A stretch of DNA of 64,000 bases from Streptomyces chryseus (GTDB lineage: Bacteria; Actinomycetota; Actinomycetes; Streptomycetales; Streptomycetaceae): the NCBI RefSeq assembly GCF_014650755.1, contig NZ_BMVO01000006.1, positions 62,001 to 126,000 of the forward strand. The letters run 5' to 3'. This document shows positions 59,446 to 64,000 of the stretch, piece by piece. Every line of letters begins with the position of its first letter. Within the stretch, counting starts at the first letter, position 1. The position numbers and the translations under genes were made by a program. Below the pieces are notes generated by a model. The model ran no database searches. It worked only from the letters and a program-made list of their open reading frames with translations, and was not told the DNA's origin.

Positions 59446-60534
59446 ATGCCGTTGATCCGCACGCTCAGCCGGGCGGTCCGCCGCGCGTACCGCCCCCCTG
59501 TGGATCTGAGCCACCCCACCCGTTCCCCGCTCGGCAGCGCGGTCGTGAACTGCGTGGTGTACGAGAACGGCACGCGCCGGCCCGGTGACTGTCCGGCCCA
59601 GGAGGCGCTGCTGCGGGTGCGCAAGGCCGGCCGGGGGTTCGTCTGGATCGGGCTGCACGAGCCGTCGCAGGAGGAGTTCGCCGGTCTCGCGGAGGTCTTC
59701 GGGCTGCATCCGCTGGCCGTGGAGGACGCCGTACAGGCCCATCAGCGGCCGAAGGTGGAGCGGTACGACGACGTGCTGTTCGCCGTCTTCAAGACCGTCC
59801 ACTACGTCGAGCACGCCGAGCTCAGCGCCACCAGTGAGATCGTGGACACCGGTGACCTCATGGTCTTCACCGGCCCCGACTTCGTGATCACCGTCCGGCA
59901 CGGCGGCCGGGGCTCGCTCGGGCCGCTCCGTGAGGTGCTGGAGGCGTCGCCCGAACGGCTCGCCATGGGCCCCGCCGCCGTGCTGCACGCCGTCGCCGAC
60001 TACGTCGTCGACGACTACCTCGTGGTGGCGGAGGCCGTGCAGCACGACATCGACGCGGTGGAGAGCGCCGTGTTCAGCGAGCCGACGGGGCGCGGGGACG
60101 CCGGCCGGATCTACCAGCTCAAGCGGGAACTGCTCGAACTGAAGCGGGCCGTGGCGCCGCTGGCCGGGCCGCTGCGTCTGCTGTCCACCGAGCCGATGCC
60201 GACCGTCGGCGACGAGATCCGGACGTACTTCCGCGACGTCGCCGGGCACCTGGCCAGGACGGCCGAGCAGATCGCCGCCTTCGAGGGTCTGCTCGACTCC
60301 ATCCTGCAGGCCCATCTGGCGCAGGTGACGATCACGCAGAACGAGGACATGCGCAAGATCACCTCGTGGGCCGCGATCATCGCCGTACCGACCATGATCT
60401 GCGGTGTCTACGGCATGAACTTCGACCACATGCCGGAACTGCGGTGGACGTACGGCTATCCCCTCGCCCTCGGCGTCATGGCCGTCGCCTGCTTCGCCAT
60501 CCACCGCGCGTTCCGCCGCAACGGCTGGCTATGA
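59446..60534 (+). CDS. corA: CorA-family magnesium/cobalt transporter
   Basis: 362 aa. Long N-terminal cytoplasmic domain (VWIGLHEPSQEEFAGLAEVF, HPLAVEDAVQAHQRPKVERY). Long helix before the membrane (LLDSILQAHLAQVTITQNEDMRKI). First membrane helix leads into the universal GMN motif (VYGMNFDHMPEL), followed by the second helix (YPLALGVMAVACFAIHRAFR). GMN forms the ion filter of the pentameric channel. ATG preceded by AAGGAG. The last six bases overlap the convergent amidohydrolase. Confidence 0.92.
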   Translation: MPLIRTLSRAVRRAYRPPVDLSHPTRSPLGSAVVNCVVYENGTRRPGDCPAQEALLRVRKAGRGFVWIGLHEPSQEEFAGLAEVFGLHPLAVEDAVQAHQRPKVERYDDVLFAVFKTVHYVEHAELSATSEIVDTGDLMVFTGPDFVITVRHGGRGSLGPLREVLEASPERLAMGPAAVLHAVADYVVDDYLVVAEAVQHDIDAVESAVFSEPTGRGDAGRIYQLKRELLELKRAVAPLAGPLRLLSTEPMPTVGDEIRTYFRDVAGHLARTAEQIAAFEGLLDSILQAHLAQVTITQNEDMRKITSWAAIIAVPTMICGVYGMNFDHMPELRWTYGYPLALGVMAVACFAIHRAFRRNGWL

Positions 60535-62190
60535 CCCCTTGACCACGATCTCGCCGCCCACGACGACCGTCTCGGCGACGGTGCCGGGGATGTCCTCGGG
60601 CGCGACGCTCAGAATGTCGCGGGACAGCACGACGAAGTCGGCGAGCTTGCCGACCGTCAGCGAACCCCGTTCGTGTTCGAGGAAGTTGGCGTACGCCGAC
60701 CCCATCGTGTAGCCGCGCACGGCGGTCGCCACGTCGACGGTCTCCCCCGGCATCCACGGCTCCCCGCCGCCGAGCGGGCGCCGGGTCACGGCGGTGTAGA
60801 TGCCCACCATCGGGTCCATCTCGGCGACGTTCCAGTCGCTGGAGAAGGCGAGCACCGCACCTGCCTCGTGCAGGCTGCGCATCGGCCACGCCTTGTGCCA
60901 GCGGCCCTCGCCGACGTTCTCGGCCCAGTCCTTGCCCGGCCCGGCGATCTCGGGGGCGCTGTGGCGCGGCTGCATGCAGGCGACCACGCCGAGCTCCTTG
61001 AAGCGCGGGGTGTCGTCCGGGTCGAGGCATTCGACGTGGACGACCTGGTGGCGGGCGTCGCGCGGGCCGTTGACGGCGCGGGCCCGCCCGACGGCGTCGA
61101 GGACGGTACGGATGCCCCGGTCGCCGGTGGCGTGGACGAAGCACTGGAAGCCGCGCGCGTCCAGCCGGGTCAGCAGCGCGTCGAACTCCTCGGGCGGGTA
61201 GAAGGTCTCACCCCGGTGGTGGCCGCAGCCGGTGTAGGGCTCCAGCAGGGCGGCGGTGCGGGGCTCGACGACGTCGTCGATGTAGAGCTTGAGCGGGCCG
61301 ACGTTCAGCCGGTCGTCGTCGAAGCGGCGCGCGGCCTCGGCGAAGTCGTCGAGATCGGCGTCGGTGGTGCCGCGCGGGTGGAAGAGGGCCGCGACGATCC
61401 GGGAGCGGAGCCGCCCCTCGGCGCGGGCCCGCTCGTACAGGGCGAGGTCGTCGAGGGAGTTCTGCGGCTCGACGACGGTGGTGATGCCGTACCCGATCGC
61501 GTCGTCGAGGCTCCGCGCGAGGCGCCCGTACTGCCGGTCGGGCGACGCCCACGGCACGCCGAGCGCGCGCAGGGCGCGGTGGCCGTCGCGGGAGAGGCCC
61601 TTGACGGCGAAGTCCTTGACGAAGCCGGTGGGTTCGCCGGTCGCCGGGTCGGTCTCGGCCTCGCCGAAGGGCAGGCCCGTACGGTCCTTGGAGACGCCGA
61701 GGCGGCGCAGGGCCGCCGTGTTGAGCCAGGCGGTGTGCACGTCGTAGCTGAGGACGAAGGCGGGAGTGTCGCCGGTGACGGGGTCGAGGTCCTCGGCGCG
61801 CGGCATGCGGCCGCCGGGGATCGCCGAGTAGTCGAACGCCTCGGCCTCGATCCACTCGGCGTCGGGGTGGGCCGCGTGCCAGGCGCGGATGCGTGCGTGG
61901 ATGCCGTCGAGCGTACGGACGCCGGCGAGCTGGACGCAGGCGTCGTCGGAGCCGAGCCTGACGTGGTTGTGCGCGTCGATGAATCCGGGCAGCACGAGCC
62001 GGCCGCCCGCGTCGAGGACCTCGGTGTGCGGTCCGGTCCACCGCGCGGCGCCGGCGTCCTCGCCGAGCCAGGCGATCCGCCCGTTCCGTACGGCCAGTGC
62101 CCGCGCCGCGGGCAGCGTGTCGTCCACGGTGTGGATGCGGGCGTTGACGAGGACCAGGTCGGCCGGGGCGGTGGGGGTGGTGCGGGTCAT
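60529..62190 (-). CDS. YtcJ-type amidohydrolase
   Basis: 553 aa. Amidohydrolase-3 fold: VLVNARIHTVDD at the N-terminus, LVLPGFIDAHNHVRLGSDD (metal His pair) near 70, YDYHTAWLN-type YDVHTAWLNTAALRRLG near 145, GFQCFVHATGDRGI near 330, VHVECLDPDD near 365, SSDWNVAEMDPM near 450 and TMGSAYANFLEHERGSLTVGK at the C-terminus. These zinc enzymes hydrolyse amides of cyclic or aryl substrates. The adjacent NCS1-type permease on the same strand suggests that its substrate is an imported hydantoin-, pyrimidine- or allantoin-like compound. Confidence 0.85.
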   Translation of the reverse strand: MTRTTPTAPADLVLVNARIHTVDDTLPAARALAVRNGRIAWLGEDAGAARWTGPHTEVLDAGGRLVLPGFIDAHNHVRLGSDDACVQLAGVRTLDGIHARIRAWHAAHPDAEWIEAEAFDYSAIPGGRMPRAEDLDPVTGDTPAFVLSYDVHTAWLNTAALRRLGVSKDRTGLPFGEAETDPATGEPTGFVKDFAVKGLSRDGHRALRALGVPWASPDRQYGRLARSLDDAIGYGITTVVEPQNSLDDLALYERARAEGRLRSRIVAALFHPRGTTDADLDDFAEAARRFDDDRLNVGPLKLYIDDVVEPRTAALLEPYTGCGHHRGETFYPPEEFDALLTRLDARGFQCFVHATGDRGIRTVLDAVGRARAVNGPRDARHQVVHVECLDPDDTPRFKELGVVACMQPRHSAPEIAGPGKDWAENVGEGRWHKAWPMRSLHEAGAVLAFSSDWNVAEMDPMVGIYTAVTRRPLGGGEPWMPGETVDVATAVRGYTMGSAYANFLEHERGSLTVGKLADFVVLSRDILSVAPEDIPGTVAETVVVGGEIVVKGS

Positions 62191-62233
62191 GAGGGGTGCG
62201 CTCCTGTACGTGCGGTGCGGGGTGCGGTGCTCT

Positions 62234-63628
62234 TCAGCGGGCGGCGGGACGGACGGGCGTGCGCGAGGCCAGGGCCGCGTACGTGAGGGCGGCGACGACC
62301 GAGCCGAGGAGGGTGAGGTCGGCGCCACCGAGCGGGGCGACCAGGGGGCCGGTCCACAGCTCGGAGTCGCAGGTGAGCGCGGAGAAGGCGATTCCGGTGA
62401 GGAGGGCGGCCATGCCGGCGGGGTGGCAGCCCGCCCGGTACCAGTAGGCGCCACCGCGTCCGGCGTGCAGGGCGACGGCGTCGTAACGGCAGCGTCGCAG
62501 CCCCATGTCGGTGAGGAAGACGCCGCTCCACGGGGCGAAGACGATGATCAGCAGGGAGAGGAACGACAGCAGCGACTCGGTGAAGTCGGCGAAGAACAGG
62601 GCCCACAGGGAGCCGGCGGCCGTGACGGCGGCGCTGATGAGGATGGCCCGCGACCGGCTCCAGGGGATGCCGAGCACCTGGAGGTTCAGGCTGGAGGAGT
62701 AGAGCGTGATGATCGAGTTGGTGACGGAGCCCAGCAGGACCAGGGCCAGGAAGACCGGCTGGAACCAGCCGGGCAGGAGCCCCTCGGTGCCCGCCACCGC
62801 GTCGGTCATGTCCGTCTGGGTGGCGGCGGCGACGCCGGCCACACCGAGCGCGACCGAGGAGAGGAAGCCGCCGAGGGCGCCGCTCCAGGTGATCGAACGC
62901 AGCGAGGTGGTCCCGGGCAGGTAGCGGGTGTAGTCGGCGGGCATCGGCACGTACGAGAACGGGCTCGCCAGCACGACGACGAAGGCGAGGGACCAGCCGG
63001 CCGCGCCGGGGCCGGTTGCGGGGGCGGCGGTGTCGGCGCCGGGCAGGACGAAGACGAGCAGCGCGGCGAAGCCGGCGGCGAGGGCGTACGCCATCCAGCG
63101 TTCGGCGAACTGCACGGTGGCGTGGCCCCACATGGCGACGGCGAAGGTCAGGGTGAGGGTGACCAGCAGGGCGAGGGCGCGGGCGGTGTCGCCGCCCTGC
63201 CAGCCGATCTCGGCGAAGAAGACCTCCAGGGCCAGGGTGCCGACCACCGTGTTGACGATGGTGTACCCGATGCTGACGACCCAGTTGAGCACTCCGGCGG
63301 GCCAGTTGCCGCGCGTGCCGAAAGCGGCTCGGGAGATGACGAGGGTGGCGGTTCCGGTACGGATTCCGCTGAGGCCGGCGGCGCTGATGACGAAGAAGGC
63401 CAGACCGCCGACGACCACCACGGCGGTCGCCTGCCAGAAGGACAGGCCGAAGGCGACGGCGAGCGCGCCGTTGATGACGTAGGTGAAGGTCAGGTTCGAG
63501 CCGAACCAGAGCCAGAAGAGGTCCTTGGCGCTGCCGTGCCGTTCCTCGTCGGGGATGCGGTCGATGCCGTGGGTCTCGACCCGGAACACCTCGTCGCTTC
63601 GCTGCTGCTCTGCCGTGTGCGTCGCCAT
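62234..63628 (-). CDS. NCS1-type purine/cytosine permease-like transporter
   Basis: 464 aa with about 12 helices. N-terminal FWLWFGSNLTFTYVINGALA, then FVISAAGLSGIRTGTATLVISRAAFG near 80-105 (substrate region; the SRxxFG turn is typical of NCS1), FSYVPMPADYTRYLPGTTS near 225 (Tyr-rich cytoplasmic motif), LFFADFTESLLSFLSLLII and APWSGVFLTDMGLRRCRYD near 380. It imports nucleobases or related compounds such as hydantoins. Start ATG 63628 lies 16 bases from the TetR-type palindrome. Transcribed with the amidohydrolase. Confidence 0.86.
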   Translation of the reverse strand: MATHTAEQQRSDEVFRVETHGIDRIPDEERHGSAKDLFWLWFGSNLTFTYVINGALAVAFGLSFWQATAVVVVGGLAFFVISAAGLSGIRTGTATLVISRAAFGTRGNWPAGVLNWVVSIGYTIVNTVVGTLALEVFFAEIGWQGGDTARALALLVTLTLTFAVAMWGHATVQFAERWMAYALAAGFAALLVFVLPGADTAAPATGPGAAGWSLAFVVVLASPFSYVPMPADYTRYLPGTTSLRSITWSGALGGFLSSVALGVAGVAAATQTDMTDAVAGTEGLLPGWFQPVFLALVLLGSVTNSIITLYSSSLNLQVLGIPWSRSRAILISAAVTAAGSLWALFFADFTESLLSFLSLLIIVFAPWSGVFLTDMGLRRCRYDAVALHAGRGGAYWYRAGCHPAGMAALLTGIAFSALTCDSELWTGPLVAPLGGADLTLLGSVVAALTYAALASRTPVRPAAR

Positions 63629-63644
63629 GCCACTCCCACCAGAC

Positions 63645-63681
63645 CTTGAATGCCGTTCTAAGAGTTAGAACGGCATTCAAG
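63645..63681. promoter_or_regulatory. Perfect 17-bp inverted repeat operator
   Basis: CTTGAATGCCGTTCTAA, three bases GAG, then the exact reverse complement. It sits between the NCS1 gene start and the divergent TetR start, the usual place of a TetR dimer site, so the regulator probably represses both sides. Confidence 0.75.
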
Positions 63682-63780
63682 ATGCGGTGTCGCTCCCCCA
63701 CCCGTCAAGACCCCGGCGCGAATCCGCGGCTAAGGTCGTGGCATCGGGTACGGACGGCGGGTACGGCGGAGGGGAAACGG

Positions 63781-64000
63781 GTGGCGGGAGCGGCGCGACG
63801 GCGCGACGGGCACATCGCCCAGGAGCGGATGCTCGAGGAGGCCATGGCACTCATCGCCGAGCACGGCCTGGCCGCGCTCACCATGTCCGCGCTCGCCGAG
63901 CGGCTGGACACCAGCGGCGGCCACATCCTGTACTACTTCGGCAGCAAGGACCGGCTGCTGCTGGAGGCGCTGCGCTGGAGCGAGAGCGACCTCGCCGGGG
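63781..64000 (+). CDS. TetR/AcrR-family regulator, cut by the window end
   Basis: The GTG at 63781 follows GGAGGGGAAACG. The visible 73 residues contain the TetR HTH: LEEAMALIAEHGLAALTMSA, then LAERLDTSGGHILYYFGSKD and RLLLEALRW (helices 1-4). The remaining effector domain is outside the window. It faces the permease and amidohydrolase genes across the 17-bp palindrome and is likely their repressor. Ligand unknown, presumably the imported substrate or a related ring compound. Confidence 0.85.
   Translation, partial: MAGAARRRDGHIAQERMLEEAMALIAEHGLAALTMSALAERLDTSGGHILYYFGSKDRLLLEALRWSESDLAG

Noticed and set aside
1..64000. CRISPR array, tRNA, rRNA or IS element
   Set aside because: No regularly spaced repeats with unique spacers, no recognisable tRNA arms and no transposase motifs or terminal inverted repeats were seen; the short tandem repeats are gene-internal or a microsatellite.

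Overview
The window is very GC-rich, with strong third-position G/C bias, frequent GTG starts and ATGA/GTGA stop-start overlaps. Together with the gene content (LL-DAP-type MurE, DmdR/IdeR-type iron boxes, DUF5709, DUF5997, an ANTAR protein, B12-MerR regulator remains and many small secreted proteins) this points to a Streptomyces or close relative. It looks like chromosomal accessory sequence: there is no rRNA, tRNA, phage, IS or CRISPR signal. Two genes are cut by the window: a DUF72 protein at the left edge and a TetR regulator at the right edge.

Layout. 1-4.1 kb: a redox block made of a minus-strand set (PrmC/HemK-like methyltransferase, a CDGSH protein in frame with a CBS pair, DUF72) and a plus-strand pair (FAD oxidoreductase-Rieske, heme-oxygenase-like diiron protein). 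4.1-8.3 kb: small proteins (DUF5709, L31 type B) between broken genes, namely a B12-binding MerR regulator with about five single-base losses and a GlxA/MFS divergent pair that has lost internal and N-terminal parts. 8.4-12.3 kb: a 1316-aa HTH-NTPase-TM-WD40 protein with 14 WD repeats, followed by two secreted proteins. 13.7-20 kb: GtrA, a flavodoxin-like reductase, an ANTAR protein, a phytoene-dehydrogenase-like oxidoreductase with an SRPBCC partner, and catalase. 20.3-27.5 kb: an NRPS-independent siderophore locus (PLP decarboxylase, two IucA/IucC synthetases, ATP-grasp ligase) transcribed divergently from a FhuF-like Fe-S reductase, with one iron box in front of each arm.

27.5-30.2 kb: an Rrf2 regulator beside an SfnB-like acyl-CoA-dehydrogenase-fold flavoprotein, with an inverted-repeat operator between them, then an isochorismatase-fold protein. 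30.6-39.9 kb: the most interesting part, a tightly packed operon for an exopolysaccharide. It encodes an Agd3-like secreted deacetylase, a PelF-like glycosyltransferase, a polytopic membrane protein, two sugar SDR enzymes, a sugar nucleotidyltransferase, a spherulin-4/GH135-like hydrolase and a GH114-like lipoprotein. This parts list closely matches the fungal galactosaminogalactan cluster and overlaps with bacterial Pel. Next to it lies a dead flavoprotein, then an isopenicillin-N-synthase-fold dioxygenase preceded by a tiny cysteine-containing leader peptide.

42.6-50 kb: an HTH-less LysR-type sensor domain opposite DUF5997, a lipoprotein, a DMT transporter, an AI-2E-family permease and a dhaKLM dihydroxyacetone-kinase operon. 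50-57.5 kb: a large secreted phosphodiester glycosidase/metallophosphatase, a shikimate-dehydrogenase remnant beside an intact 3-dehydroshikimate-dehydratase/HPPD-like fusion, a DUF4331 protein and a truncated secreted protein. 57.5-64 kb: a stand-alone MurE, CorA, an amidohydrolase with an NCS1 permease, and the TetR regulator facing them across a perfect 17-bp inverted repeat. Several pseudogenes carry single G/C losses, so either real local decay or homopolymer base-calling errors should be kept in mind.
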